Of a stretch of DNA of 64,000 bases, positions 20,327-28,988 are shown piece by piece. The notes below the pieces were generated by a model. That model was not told the origin of the DNA. It saw nothing but the letters and a program-made list of their open reading frames with translations, and did no database searches. The position numbers and the translations under genes were made by a program. Origin of the DNA: Paracoccaceae bacterium (GTDB lineage Bacteria > Pseudomonadota > Alphaproteobacteria > Rhodobacterales > Rhodobacteraceae); the NCBI GenBank assembly GCA_024742695.1, contig JANSXY010000007.1:103372-167371 (forward strand), in the 5' to 3' direction. Every line of letters starts with the position of its first letter. Position 1 is the stretch's first letter.

Positions 20327-22225
20327 ATGGCATACAACGACGTCTACGGCAGCTGGAAGGCCGATCCCGAACGCTTCTGGATGCAGGCCGCGGAGGCGAT
20401 CGACTGGGTCGCGAAACCCTCGCGCGCGCTCTTTGCCGACAACGCGCCGCTTTACGAATGGTTCGTCGACGGTCAGGTGAACACCTGCTGGAACGCGGTC
20501 GACCGGCATGTCGAGGCCGGCCACGGCGACCGGGTCGCGATCATCCATGACAGCCCGGTTACCCATACCAGGCACGAGATCACCTATGCCGAGCTTCAGG
20601 CCCGCGTTGCCAGCCTCGCCGGCGCGCTGCGCGCCAAGGGGATCGGCAAGGGCGACCGGGTCATCATCTACATGCCGATGGTGCCCGAGGCGCTGGAGGC
20701 GATGCTGGCCTGCGCCCGGCTGGGCGCGATCCATTCCGTCGTGTTCGGCGGGTTCGCGGCGCACGAACTGGCGGTGCGGATCGACGATGCGCAGCCCAGG
20801 GCGATCATCGCCGCCTCCTGCGGGATCGAGCCGGGGCGGGTGGTGCACTACAAGCCGCTTCTCGATGCCGCGATCGAGCAGGCCGCGCACAAGCCCGATT
20901 TCTGCGTGATCTTCCAGCGCGAGCAGGAGGTGGCGCAACTGATCGAGGGGCGCGACCATGACTGGCACGCCTTCCAGTACGGGGTGGCGCCGGCGGATTG
21001 CGTCGCCGTCGAGGGCAACCATCCCGCCTACATCCTCTACACCTCCGGCACGACCGGCCAGCCCAAGGGCGTTGTGCGGCCGACCGCCGGGCACCTCGTG
21101 GCGCTGCACTGGACGATGCGCGCGATCTACGATGTCGGCCCCGGCGACGTGTTCTGGGCGGCGTCCGACGTCGGCTGGGTCGTTGGCCACAGCTACATCT
21201 GCTACGCGCCGCTGATCGCCGGCTGCACCACGATCGTCTTCGAGGGCAAGCCCGTCGGCACCCCCGATGCCGGCACCTTCTGGCGGGTGATCGCCGAACA
21301 CAAGGTGCGCAGCTTCTTCACCGCGCCCACCGCCTTCCGCGCGATCAAGCGCGAGGATCCCGAGGGCAAGCTGGTCAGGGATTACGACCTGTCGTCGCTG
21401 CGCGCGCTCTACCTCGCCGGCGAGCGGGCCGATCCGGACACGGTGAAATGGGCCGAGGCGCAACTGGGCGTGCCGGTGATCGACCACTGGTGGCAGACCG
21501 AAACCGGCTGGGCAATCGCCGCCAACCCGCTCGGGATCGAGAAACTGCCGGTCAAGATCGGCTCGCCCTCGGTGCCGATGCCGGGCTACGATGTCCAGGT
21601 GCTTGACGAGGGCGGCCACCCGGTCGCGCCCGGCACGCTGGGCGCGATCGCGGTGAAGCTGCCGCTGCCGCCCGGCACCCTGCCGGGGCTTTGGAACGCC
21701 GAGGCGCGGTTCCGCAAATCCTACCTCGAGCATTTCCCCGGCTACTACGAAACCGGCGACGCGGGCTATATCGACGAGGATGGCTATCTCTACATCATGG
21801 CGCGCACCGATGACGTGATCAACGTCGCGGGCCACAGGCTGTCGACCGGCGGAATGGAAGAGGTTCTGGCAAACCATCCCGACGTCGCCGAATGCGCGGT
21901 GATCGGCGTGGCGGACGCGTTGAAGGGCCAGTTGCCGCTGGGCTTGCTGTGCCTCAACAAGGGCAGCAACCGGCCGCACGAGGAGGTGGTGAAGGACTGC
22001 GTGCGGCTGGTGCGCGAGCAGATCGGCCCGGTCGCGGCCTTCAAGCTCGCCGTCGTGGTCGATCGTTTGCCGAAGACCCGGTCGGGCAAGATCCTGCGCG
22101 GCACGATGGTCAAGATCGCCGATGGCGAGGCCTTCAAGATGCCCGCCACGATCGACGATCCCGCCATCCTCGACGAGATCGCCGCGGCGCTGAAGACGCT
22201 GGGCTATCCCGCCGCGGCGGGCTGA
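20327..22225 (+). CDS. prpE: Propionyl-CoA synthetase
   Basis: A 632-residue acyl-CoA synthetase of the acetyl/propionyl-CoA synthetase branch, activating propionate to propionyl-CoA through an adenylate. The nucleotide motif ILYTSGTTGQPKG is near 236-248, the WWQTETGW motif follows, and the catalytic Lys sits in KTRSGKILRGT close to the C-terminus, where acetylation controls activity in related enzymes. The N-terminus AYNDVYGSWKADPERFW is characteristic of the PrpE type. GGAGGAGGG fixes the start. Together with meaB and the epimerase in this window it supports propionate use through methylmalonyl-CoA. Confidence 0.92.
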   Translation: MAYNDVYGSWKADPERFWMQAAEAIDWVAKPSRALFADNAPLYEWFVDGQVNTCWNAVDRHVEAGHGDRVAIIHDSPVTHTRHEITYAELQARVASLAGALRAKGIGKGDRVIIYMPMVPEALEAMLACARLGAIHSVVFGGFAAHELAVRIDDAQPRAIIAASCGIEPGRVVHYKPLLDAAIEQAAHKPDFCVIFQREQEVAQLIEGRDHDWHAFQYGVAPADCVAVEGNHPAYILYTSGTTGQPKGVVRPTAGHLVALHWTMRAIYDVGPGDVFWAASDVGWVVGHSYICYAPLIAGCTTIVFEGKPVGTPDAGTFWRVIAEHKVRSFFTAPTAFRAIKREDPEGKLVRDYDLSSLRALYLAGERADPDTVKWAEAQLGVPVIDHWWQTETGWAIAANPLGIEKLPVKIGSPSVPMPGYDVQVLDEGGHPVAPGTLGAIAVKLPLPPGTLPGLWNAEARFRKSYLEHFPGYYETGDAGYIDEDGYLYIMARTDDVINVAGHRLSTGGMEEVLANHPDVAECAVIGVADALKGQLPLGLLCLNKGSNRPHEEVVKDCVRLVREQIGPVAAFKLAVVVDRLPKTRSGKILRGTMVKIADGEAFKMPATIDDPAILDEIAAALKTLGYPAAAG

Positions 22226-22252
22226 CCGGCACTGGCGGCGCGGCCCCGCGGG

Positions 22253-22282
22253 CGCCAACCTGCCCTTTCCGGCAGGTTGGCG
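22253..22282 (+). terminator. Hairpin after prpE
   Basis: A perfect 12-bp stem (22253-22264 with 22271-22282, loop CTTTCC) begins 27 bases after the prpE stop. The stem CGCCAACCTGCC is strong but is followed by AAATGCG, not by a T run, so it may protect the 3' end or act together with Rho. Confidence 0.5.
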
Positions 22283-22382
22283 AAATGCGAAGCTCGGCGT
22301 AGAACCGCCGGGTCATGCAACCATTCCTTGCAGTTGGTCCGGTTGGCGGGGTCGCGGACGCGGCCAGGGGCAACGGGCGCGG

Positions 22383-23741
22383 ATGACCCGGCCGCGCACC
22401 GGTCCAGCTGACGACGCCGAGGCCCGCGCGCGGGACTTGCGCGACGCGCTGGGCGACATCGTCGGGGCCTTGCATCTTGTCGACGGGGCGGTTCTGGGCG
22501 AGGCCGCGCAGCGCCAGCTGGGCCGGGCGCTGGCGGCGAGCCGCGCGGCGCTCAGGCTCGTCGAGGCCGGCGGCGCGACCGGCCCGACGGACCTGATCGG
22601 ACTGCTGCGCGACCTCGAGGATCGTTGGGGCGGCCGCGCGGCGGCGCTGGACTCGGCCCTGGCGGTTTCGGTCGCGCCGGATGTGCCGCGCTGGCTGCCG
22701 GTCGATCAGTTGACGCTCGAACGGGCGTTGTCGCATCTTCTCGCGCTGGCCCTGGCCGGTGTGCGGGGCGGCAGCGTCCGCCTCGCCGTGGACCGCGGCG
22801 CGGAGGCGCTCGTCTTCTCGGTCGGGGATGACGGCGAGGACGGGGCCGGCCGCGCCGGCCCCCGGCCCGACCCGGCGGAGGCCGCGGCGCTGGCGGAGGC
22901 GCTGGGCGGCGATCTCGTGCTCGAAACCCGCCCGTCCGACGGTTTCGGCGCGCGTCTTGCCCTGCCGCGCGCGGTCTGGGACGGGCCGGGATCCGAGGTG
23001 CGGGACGATGGCGATCTTTCCGGGATGGTCGTGGGTCTGGTCGGGCTGCCCGAGGCCGAAGCGGCGACGATCGCCGGGATCGTGGCCGAGCGGGGCGGGC
23101 GAACGCAATCCCTGGCCATGGACGAAACCCCGCCCTCGCCGGCCTGCACGGCCCTGGTCCTCGATGCCGATGCGCCGGGCGCGGCGGACCTGCTGGCGGC
23201 CGGCCCCGACGGCCCGGTGGCCGTCGTGGCGGTGACCGGGGCCATTCTCGCGGTGCATCGCGCCGGGCTGGCCGATGCCGGGGCCGACGCCCTGCTGGCC
23301 CGGCCCTTGCCGGCCCCGGACATCGTCGCCCGAACCCTGCGCGCCGCCGTCGAAACCCGCCGGGCTGCGGCCGATATCGCCGAACCCGGCCCGCTGGATC
23401 CGGCCCGGCTGGAACGCCTGCTCGACCTCGCCGGGCCGGAGGTGGCGGGCGAACTGCTGGATCGGCTGATCGACGATCTCGGCACGGCGGCACGGGGGAT
23501 CGCGGCGGCGGCTCCGGCTCGGGACGGCAGCGGGCTGCGCAGCCATACCCATGTGCTGATCTCGCTGGCCGGCGCCGTCGGCGTGGACCGTCTGCAACGT
23601 CTTGCCGAGGCGCTGAACCTTGCCGCCCATGCCACCGACGTGCCGGCGATCGACCGGCTGGGCGCCGAGGCCGGGGAAGAACTGGTGCGGCTGGTCGCGC
23701 TGATCGAGGATCTGCGCAGGCAGCGGCGGGCGGCATCATGA
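22383..23741 (+). CDS. Degenerate histidine kinase-receiver-Hpt phosphotransfer protein
   Basis: A 452-residue cytoplasmic protein that reads as a hybrid kinase in ruins. Residues 14-62 align with a kinase dimerisation helix, but the phosphoacceptor His position is Arg17 and the following Thr-Pro is Asp-Ala. Residues 103-196 look like an ATPase domain without N-box asparagines (LSHLLALAL) and with only DDGEDG left of the G1 box. Residues 214-328 resemble a receiver with Asp261 and Thr285 retained but Lys replaced by Arg307. Residues 338-450 look like an Hpt domain with a likely phosphoacceptor His390 in HVLISLAGAVG. So only phosphotransfer seems possible. Its stop overlaps the next gene by four bases. 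Confidence 0.65.
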   Translation: MTRPRTGPADDAEARARDLRDALGDIVGALHLVDGAVLGEAAQRQLGRALAASRAALRLVEAGGATGPTDLIGLLRDLEDRWGGRAAALDSALAVSVAPDVPRWLPVDQLTLERALSHLLALALAGVRGGSVRLAVDRGAEALVFSVGDDGEDGAGRAGPRPDPAEAAALAEALGGDLVLETRPSDGFGARLALPRAVWDGPGSEVRDDGDLSGMVVGLVGLPEAEAATIAGIVAERGGRTQSLAMDETPPSPACTALVLDADAPGAADLLAAGPDGPVAVVAVTGAILAVHRAGLADAGADALLARPLPAPDIVARTLRAAVETRRAAADIAEPGPLDPARLERLLDLAGPEVAGELLDRLIDDLGTAARGIAAAAPARDGSGLRSHTHVLISLAGAVGVDRLQRLAEALNLAAHATDVPAIDRLGAEAGEELVRLVALIEDLRRQRRAAS

Positions 23742-25144
23742 CGGAGCGTCCCGAACTCCTGCTGGTCGAAGATACGCCGGCGCTCCAGATGGTTTACCGG
23801 GCCGTGCTGAAGGGCGCGGGGCACCGGGTGCGCTGTGCGGGAACCGCCGACGAGGGCCTGGCCGCATTTCGAGAGATGCGCCCCCCCGTCGTCCTGCTCG
23901 ACCTCATGCTGCCCGACCGCGACGGGCTTGACCTGATGGCCGAGATGCTCACGCTGCGGCCCGATGCCGCCGTGATCGTGATCACCGCCAACGGGTCGAT
24001 CAACAAGGCGGTCGAGGCGATGCGCGCCGGCGCCTACGATTTCCTCGTCAAGCCCTTCGACGAGACCCGCTTTCTCAACGCCATCGACAACGCGCTCGCC
24101 TCCGTCGCGCCCGAGCCGGCGGTCAGGGCGGCCGCCGCGAGCACGCAGGCCCCGCCGGGCGACCTGATCGGCACATCGCCACCCATGCAGGCGGTCTACG
24201 CCAAGATCCGTTCGGTCGCCCGGTCGATGGCGACGGTCTTCATCACCGGCGAATCCGGCACCGGCAAGGAGCTTTGCGCGCAGGCGGTGCACGAGTTGTC
24301 GAACCGCGCGCGCGGGCCGTTCATCGCGCTGAACTGTGGCGCGATCCCGTCGGAACTCCTGGAATCGGAGGTTTTCGGCCATCTCAAGGGATCGTTCACC
24401 GGGGCGATTTCCGACAAGATCGGGGCTGCGGCGGCGGCCGACGGCGGCACCCTGTTTCTCGACGAGATCTGCGAACTCGATCCGAACCTGCAGACCAAGC
24501 TTCTGCGGTTCCTGCAGACCTCGACGATCCAGCCGGTCGGCGCCACCCGGCCGCGCAAGGTCAACGTGCGGATCGTCTGCGCGACGAACCGCGACCCCTG
24601 GGACGCCGTGCGCCGCGGCCGGTTCCGCGAGGATCTGTACTACCGCCTGCACGTGATCCCGATCCGGATGCCGCCGCTCAGGGACCGGGGCGGCGACATC
24701 CTCGCCATCGCGCGCACGGCACTCGTGCGGTACTCGGCCGAAGAGGGACGGCGGTTCCGCGATCTCGAACCGGCCGTCGAGGCGCAGATGCTGCGCCTGC
24801 CATGGCCGGGCAACGTGCGCCAGCTCCTCAACGTGATCCGCAACGTCGTGGTGCTGAATGACGGCGACCGGGTGACGCTGCCGATGCTGCCGATCGACCT
24901 GCATCACGAGATCGAACGCGCCGAGACCGCGCCGGCCGGGCCGGTTGCGGCCGACCGGCCCGAGATCGCGCTCGACGGGCTGATCGGGCGACCGCTGGCC
25001 GAGATAGAGCGGCTGGTGATCGAGGAGACGATCGCGCGCCACGGCGGATCGGTGCCGAAGGCGGCGCGGGCGCTCGATATCGCGCCCTCGACGATCTACC
25101 GCAAGATCGAAAGCTGGTCGCGCAGGGACGACCCGGCCGGCTGA
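23738..25144 (+). CDS. Sigma-54-dependent response regulator, NtrC/LuxO type
   Basis: A 468-residue transcription activator. The receiver (1-120) has Asp55 in VVLLDLMLPD and Lys105 in LVKPFDE. The AAA+ domain has Walker A GESGTGKE (171-178), the sigma-54 contact loop GSFTGA (218-223, a variant of the usual GAFTGA), Walker B FLDEI and the R-finger region (RFREDLYYRL). A Fis-type helix-turn-helix closes it (HGGSVPKAARALDIAPSTIYRKI). It is translationally coupled to the upstream Hpt protein, which parallels the LuxU-LuxO arrangement. Target promoters are unknown. It probably responds to phosphate passed through His390 of its partner. Confidence 0.88.
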   Translation: MTERPELLLVEDTPALQMVYRAVLKGAGHRVRCAGTADEGLAAFREMRPPVVLLDLMLPDRDGLDLMAEMLTLRPDAAVIVITANGSINKAVEAMRAGAYDFLVKPFDETRFLNAIDNALASVAPEPAVRAAAASTQAPPGDLIGTSPPMQAVYAKIRSVARSMATVFITGESGTGKELCAQAVHELSNRARGPFIALNCGAIPSELLESEVFGHLKGSFTGAISDKIGAAAAADGGTLFLDEICELDPNLQTKLLRFLQTSTIQPVGATRPRKVNVRIVCATNRDPWDAVRRGRFREDLYYRLHVIPIRMPPLRDRGGDILAIARTALVRYSAEEGRRFRDLEPAVEAQMLRLPWPGNVRQLLNVIRNVVVLNDGDRVTLPMLPIDLHHEIERAETAPAGPVAADRPEIALDGLIGRPLAEIERLVIEETIARHGGSVPKAARALDIAPSTIYRKIESWSRRDDPAG

Positions 25145-25148
25145 CCGG

Positions 25149-25913
25149 TCAGACGAACTGCTCGCGGATCAGCCGTTCCTCCAGCCCGTGGCCCGGATCG
25201 AACAGGATCCGGTGCGCGACCGCGGGTTCTGAGCGGATCTCGACCCACAGGACGTCGCGCACCGACCGGCTGTCGGCATCGGCCATGACCGGGCGCTTTT
25301 CGCCCTCCAGCACGTCGAAGCGCACCAGCGCGGTCTTCGGCAGCAGCGCCCCGCGCCAGCGCCGGGGCCGGAACGCGGCCATCGCGGTCAGCGCCAGCAC
25401 GTCCGACCCGATCGGCAGGATCGGCCCGTGGGCGGAGTAGTTGTAGGCCGTCGACCCGGCGGGGGTGGAGACCAGCGCGCCATCGCAGACCAGTTCTTCC
25501 AGCCGCACCTTGCCATCCACGCTGATCCGCAGTTTGGCGGCCTGCGGCCCGGCGCGCAGCAGGCTGACTTCGTTGATCGCAAGCGCCTCGTGCACCCGGC
25601 CCTTCGTGTCGCCGGCGCGCATCGCCAGCGGGTTGATCACCGCCTCCTCGGCCGCCGCCAGACGTTCTGTCAGCCCGTCCTCGGCATATTCGTTCATCAG
25701 GAAGCCGATGGTGCCGCAGTTCATGCCGTAGACAGGCTGCGGCAGCGCCTCGGTGGCGTGGAGCGTGTGCAGCATGAACCCGTCGCCGCCCAGCGCGACG
25801 ATCACCTCCGCGGTTTCCCGCGCGGCCTGGCCGTAACGCGCGGTCAGCCGCGCCAGCGCCGCCTGCGCGACCTCGCTATCGCCGGCGGTGAAGTGGATCG
25901 GCCCGTCGCGCAT
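25149..25913 (-). CDS. nadK: NAD kinase
   Basis: A 254-residue ATP-NAD kinase making NADP. The conserved [11 protein letters not shown], the [10 protein letters not shown] segment and the substrate motif [17 protein letters not shown] are all present. Length fits the short proteobacterial form. It ends four bases from the convergent sigma-54 regulator and is divergent from glyA. The start [13 protein letters not shown] is favoured because sequence upstream is Pro/Arg-rich noise. Confidence 0.95.
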   Translation of the reverse strand: MRDGPIHFTAGDSEVAQAALARLTARYGQAARETAEVIVALGGDGFMLHTLHATEALPQPVYGMNCGTIGFLMNEYAEDGLTERLAAAEEAVINPLAMRAGDTKGRVHEALAINEVSLLRAGPQAAKLRISVDGKVRLEELVCDGALVSTPAGSTAYNYSAHGPILPIGSDVLALTAMAAFRPRRWRGALLPKTALVRFDVLEGEKRPVMADADSRSVRDVLWVEIRSEPAVAHRILFDPGHGLEERLIREQFV

Positions 25914-26073
25914 GCTGGTCCCCCGGTTTCCGCCGGCAGTGTTTCGCGCGGGCGGCGGGAACTCAAGCCCCGGCATCGGATTTCGCGCCTGTGACAGCGG
26001 GTGTCGGATTCCGCTCTTCCGGGGCGGGGCCTGCTCGGCTAAAAGGGCGCCCATTGCAGCCGGAGGACAGCCC

Positions 26074-27369
26074 ATGAACGCCCCGCATCGCGACGACGGT
26101 TTCTTTACCGAAAGCCTCGAGACCCGAGATCCCGAGATCTTCGGGGCGATCCGATCCGAACTCGGCCGCCAGCGCGACGAGATCGAGCTGATCGCCTCGG
26201 AAAACATCGTCTCGGCCGCCGTCATGGAAGCCCAGGGCAGCGTCATGACGAACAAGTATGCCGAGGGCTATCCCGGCCGGCGCTACTACGGCGGCTGCCA
26301 GTTCGTCGACGTGGCCGAGGATCTCGCGATCGAGCGCGCGAAGCGGCTGTTCAACTGCGGGTTCGCCAACGTGCAGCCGAATTCCGGCAGCCAGGCCAAC
26401 CAGGGGGTCTACACCGCGCTCTTGCAGCCCGGCGACACGATCTTGGGGATGAGCCTTGATGCCGGCGGCCACCTGACGCACGGCGCGAAACCCAACCAGT
26501 CGGGCAAGTGGTTCCATGCCGTGCAGTACGGCGTGCGCCAGCAGGACAACCAGATCGATTACGACCAGATCGCCGCGCTCACGGCCGAGCACAAGCCGAA
26601 GATGATCATCGCCGGCGGTTCGGCCATTCCCCGCGTGATCGATTTCGCGAAAATGCGCGAGATCGCCGATACCGTGGGCGCCTGGCTTCTGGCCGACGTG
26701 GCGCATTTCGCCGGGCTGATCGCGGCGGGCGTCTACCCCTCGCCGTTCCCGCATGCCCATGTCGCCACCACGACCACGCACAAGACCCTGCGCGGCCCCC
26801 GCGGCGGCATGATCCTCACCGATGACGAGGCGATCGCGAAGAAGGTCAATTCCGCGATCTTCCCGGGCATTCAGGGCGGGCCGCTGATGCATGTCATCGC
26901 CGCCAAGGCCGTGGCCTTCGGCGAGGCGCTGCGCCCGGAGTTCAAGACCTACCAGGAACAGGTGATCCGCAACGCCCAGGCGCTGGCCGACCAGCTGATG
27001 AAGGGCGGGCTGGACATCGTCACCGGCGGCACCGACACCCATGTGATGCTGGTCGACCTGCGCCCCAAGGGCGTGAAGGGCAACGCCACCGAGCAGGCGC
27101 TGGGCCGGGCGCATATCACCTGCAACAAGAACGGCATTCCGTTCGACCCGGAAAAGCCCACCGTGACCTCGGGCATCCGCCTGGGCACCCCGGCGGGCAC
27201 CACCCGCGGCTTCGGCGAGGCCGAGTTCCGGCAGGTGGCCGACTGGATCGTCGAGGTGACCGAGGGGCTGGCGGCGAACGGCGAGGACGGCAACGAGGCC
27301 GTGGAGGCCAAGGTCCGCGGCGAGGTGGCGGCGCTTTGCGCCCGGTTCCCGGTCTATCCCAGGCTCTGA
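26074..27369 (+). CDS. glyA: Serine hydroxymethyltransferase
   Basis: A 431-residue PLP enzyme interconverting serine and glycine with tetrahydrofolate, the main source of one-carbon units. The signature [25 protein letters not shown] and the PLP-Lys motif [14 protein letters not shown] are intact. The start is fixed by GGAGGA eight bases upstream. The following esterase gene begins seven bases after the stop, so they may be cotranscribed. Confidence 0.97.
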   Translation: MNAPHRDDGFFTESLETRDPEIFGAIRSELGRQRDEIELIASENIVSAAVMEAQGSVMTNKYAEGYPGRRYYGGCQFVDVAEDLAIERAKRLFNCGFANVQPNSGSQANQGVYTALLQPGDTILGMSLDAGGHLTHGAKPNQSGKWFHAVQYGVRQQDNQIDYDQIAALTAEHKPKMIIAGGSAIPRVIDFAKMREIADTVGAWLLADVAHFAGLIAAGVYPSPFPHAHVATTTTHKTLRGPRGGMILTDDEAIAKKVNSAIFPGIQGGPLMHVIAAKAVAFGEALRPEFKTYQEQVIRNAQALADQLMKGGLDIVTGGTDTHVMLVDLRPKGVKGNATEQALGRAHITCNKNGIPFDPEKPTVTSGIRLGTPAGTTRGFGEAEFRQVADWIVEVTEGLAANGEDGNEAVEAKVRGEVAALCARFPVYPRL

Positions 27370-27376
27370 CCGCGCG

Positions 27377-28150
27377 ATGCTGCATGGCGTGAGCCACGGC
27401 GCGGCGGGCGATGGCCCGCCGTTGGTCATCGCGCATGGCCTCTTCGGTTCGGCGCGGAACTGGGGCGTGATCGCTAAACGGCTGGCCGAGGCGCGGCAGG
27501 TGATCGCCGTCGACATGCGCAACCACGGCGACAGCCCCTGGCAGGACAGCCACCGCTACCGTGACCTCGCCGCCGATCTCGCCGGGGTGATCGCCGGGCA
27601 GGGCGGGCGGGCCGACGTGCTGGGCCATTCGATGGGCGGCAAGGCGGCGATGGCGCTGGCGCTGACCCGGCCGGAGATGGTGCGCAAGCTGATCGTCGCC
27701 GATATCGCGCCGGTGGCCTACGGCCACAGCCAGAGCCATCTGATCGCGGCGATGCGGGCCCTGCCGCTGGAGCAAGTGACGACCCGCGGCGATGCCGACC
27801 GGCTGCTGGCCGGGACCGTGACGGACGATGCGACCCGCGCGTTCCTGCTGCAATCGCTCGATCTCAATGCACCCGGCGGGCCGCGCTGGCGGCTCAATCT
27901 CGATGTGCTGGAGGCCGAGATGGACCGGATCACCGGCTGGCCCGACGACCTTGACGGCCGTTTCGACGGCCCGGCGCTGTTTTTGTCCGGGGCGGCCTCG
28001 GATTACGTGCGCCCCGAGGCGCGCGGCCGGATCAAGGCGCTGTTTCCCGGCGCCGTGATGGCGAAGATCCCCGGCGCCGGGCACTGGCTGCATGCCGAGA
28101 AGCCGCGCGAATTCGAGGCTGCGGTCGCGGCCTTCCTCGACGCGGCCTGA
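27377..28150 (+). CDS. Alpha/beta hydrolase, YbfF-like esterase
   Basis: A 257-residue serine hydrolase. The oxyanion region IAHGLFGSARNW, the nucleophile elbow GHSMGGK, and the catalytic His in GAGHWLHAEKP are those of the YbfF/acyl-CoA-ester hydrolase group; the Asp is likely near the LSGAASDYV segment. Cytoplasmic, no signal peptide. Only seven bases separate it from glyA. The natural substrate is not evident; a short-chain ester or thioester is plausible. Confidence 0.87.
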   Translation: MLHGVSHGAAGDGPPLVIAHGLFGSARNWGVIAKRLAEARQVIAVDMRNHGDSPWQDSHRYRDLAADLAGVIAGQGGRADVLGHSMGGKAAMALALTRPEMVRKLIVADIAPVAYGHSQSHLIAAMRALPLEQVTTRGDADRLLAGTVTDDATRAFLLQSLDLNAPGGPRWRLNLDVLEAEMDRITGWPDDLDGRFDGPALFLSGAASDYVRPEARGRIKALFPGAVMAKIPGAGHWLHAEKPREFEAAVAAFLDAA

Positions 28151-28159
28151 GGGGCCGCC

Positions 28160-28648
28160 CTAGGCCGGCCGCTTCATCCGCTCCATCAGGTTCGTCTTCA
28201 GCACGAACTGCTGGTAGAGCGCGCCGGCCACATGCAGAACCACCAGCGCAAGCAGCGCGATCTTCATCGTCTCGTGCGCCTCCGCCGCCGTTTCGACCCC
28301 GCCGAACCAGGCCACGAGGCCCGAGACCGGCATCACGATCAGCAGCAGGTAAAGCCCGCCATGCGTGGCCTTCGCCACGAGTTTCAGGGCCGGGTGTTCG
28401 GCCTCGGGCGGTGGCGGCGCACCGCGGCGGGCGCGCAGCGCGAGCCGCCAGACCACCAGCGCGAGAATCGCGATCCCGCCGAACACATGCCCGGCGACGA
28501 GCGGATCGAAGCCCACCGCGATCCCGTCCTCGATCTTGTCCCAGGCCGCGGCGATCCCGTCATGCAGCACGAACTGCGGCACGATCAGCACGGCGACGAT
28601 CCAGTGCAGCGCGATCTGGGCGCGCGAATACCCCATGGGCGCGGACAT
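28160..28648 (-). CDS. Cytochrome b561
   Basis: A 162-residue inner-membrane protein with four helices and His residues placed to bind two b-type haems: ALHWIVAVL in helix 1, GHVFGGIAILAL in helix 2, THGGLYLLLIVMPVSG in helix 3 and VVLHVAGALYQQ in helix 4. It transfers electrons from quinol to an unknown partner, related to CybB and the superoxide-oxidising proteins. The ATG at 28648 has an AGGAGG eight bases upstream. It follows the 60-residue membrane gene and may share its FNR-like control. Confidence 0.92.
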   Translation of the reverse strand: MSAPMGYSRAQIALHWIVAVLIVPQFVLHDGIAAAWDKIEDGIAVGFDPLVAGHVFGGIAILALVVWRLALRARRGAPPPPEAEHPALKLVAKATHGGLYLLLIVMPVSGLVAWFGGVETAAEAHETMKIALLALVVLHVAGALYQQFVLKTNLMERMKRPA

Positions 28649-28714
28649 CGATTCCTCCTGTCCCGGTGAACATGTCCGTTGAACGCGCGCCGCCGGACGT
28701 TCCGTCGCGCCGCG

Positions 28715-28897
28715 TCACTCCTCTTGCAGTTTTTTCGCCACGATCCACGACACCGGCACCGCCGCCGCGAAGCCGATCACGGCGGCGACGATGATCGACC
28801 GCGAGTCGAACATGTTCATCGTCAGCGCGGCGACGATGAAACTGCCCGCCAGCGTCGCGCCGACGAAGATGTAGATGAGCGAAAACAGGCGAATCAT
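28715..28897 (-). CDS. Small two-helix membrane protein
   Basis: A 60-residue protein consisting of two hydrophobic helices (about 5-27 and 34-54) and a charged tail KKLQEE. GGAGGGTGTC before the ATG gives a strong ribosome binding site, and an FNR-like sequence sits 60 bases upstream, so it is very probably a real gene. Homologues of this kind in Rhodobacteraceae are sometimes mislabelled CTP synthetase; nothing here supports that. Its neighbour is cytochrome b561, suggesting a membrane or redox setting. Function unknown. Confidence 0.7.
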   Translation of the reverse strand: MIRLFSLIYIFVGATLAGSFIVAALTMNMFDSRSIIVAAVIGFAAAVPVSWIVAKKLQEE

Positions 28898-28957
28898 GAC
28901 ACCCTCCGGGGTTGACCTTTGCGGTCACAGGGATGCGGTAGCGCCTGTCGCGCGACC

Positions 28958-28971
28958 TTGATCCATGTCAG
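28958..28971 (-). promoter_or_regulatory. FNR-like half-conserved box upstream of the small membrane protein
   Basis: Read on the minus strand this is CTGA-N6-TCAA (CTGACATGGATCAA), seven of eight core positions of the FnrL/FNR consensus TTGA-N6-TCAA. Its centre is about 67 bases before the start codon at 28897, which would place it near -41 for a short-leader transcript, the position of class II FNR activation. Confidence 0.5.
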
Positions 28972-28988
28972 GTGATGGCCGGCCGGGA

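Noticed and set aside
28715..28897. The 60-residue protein called CTP synthetase, as some annotations of relatives do
   Set aside because: It is two membrane helices with no amidotransferase or synthetase motifs; the label is not credible.
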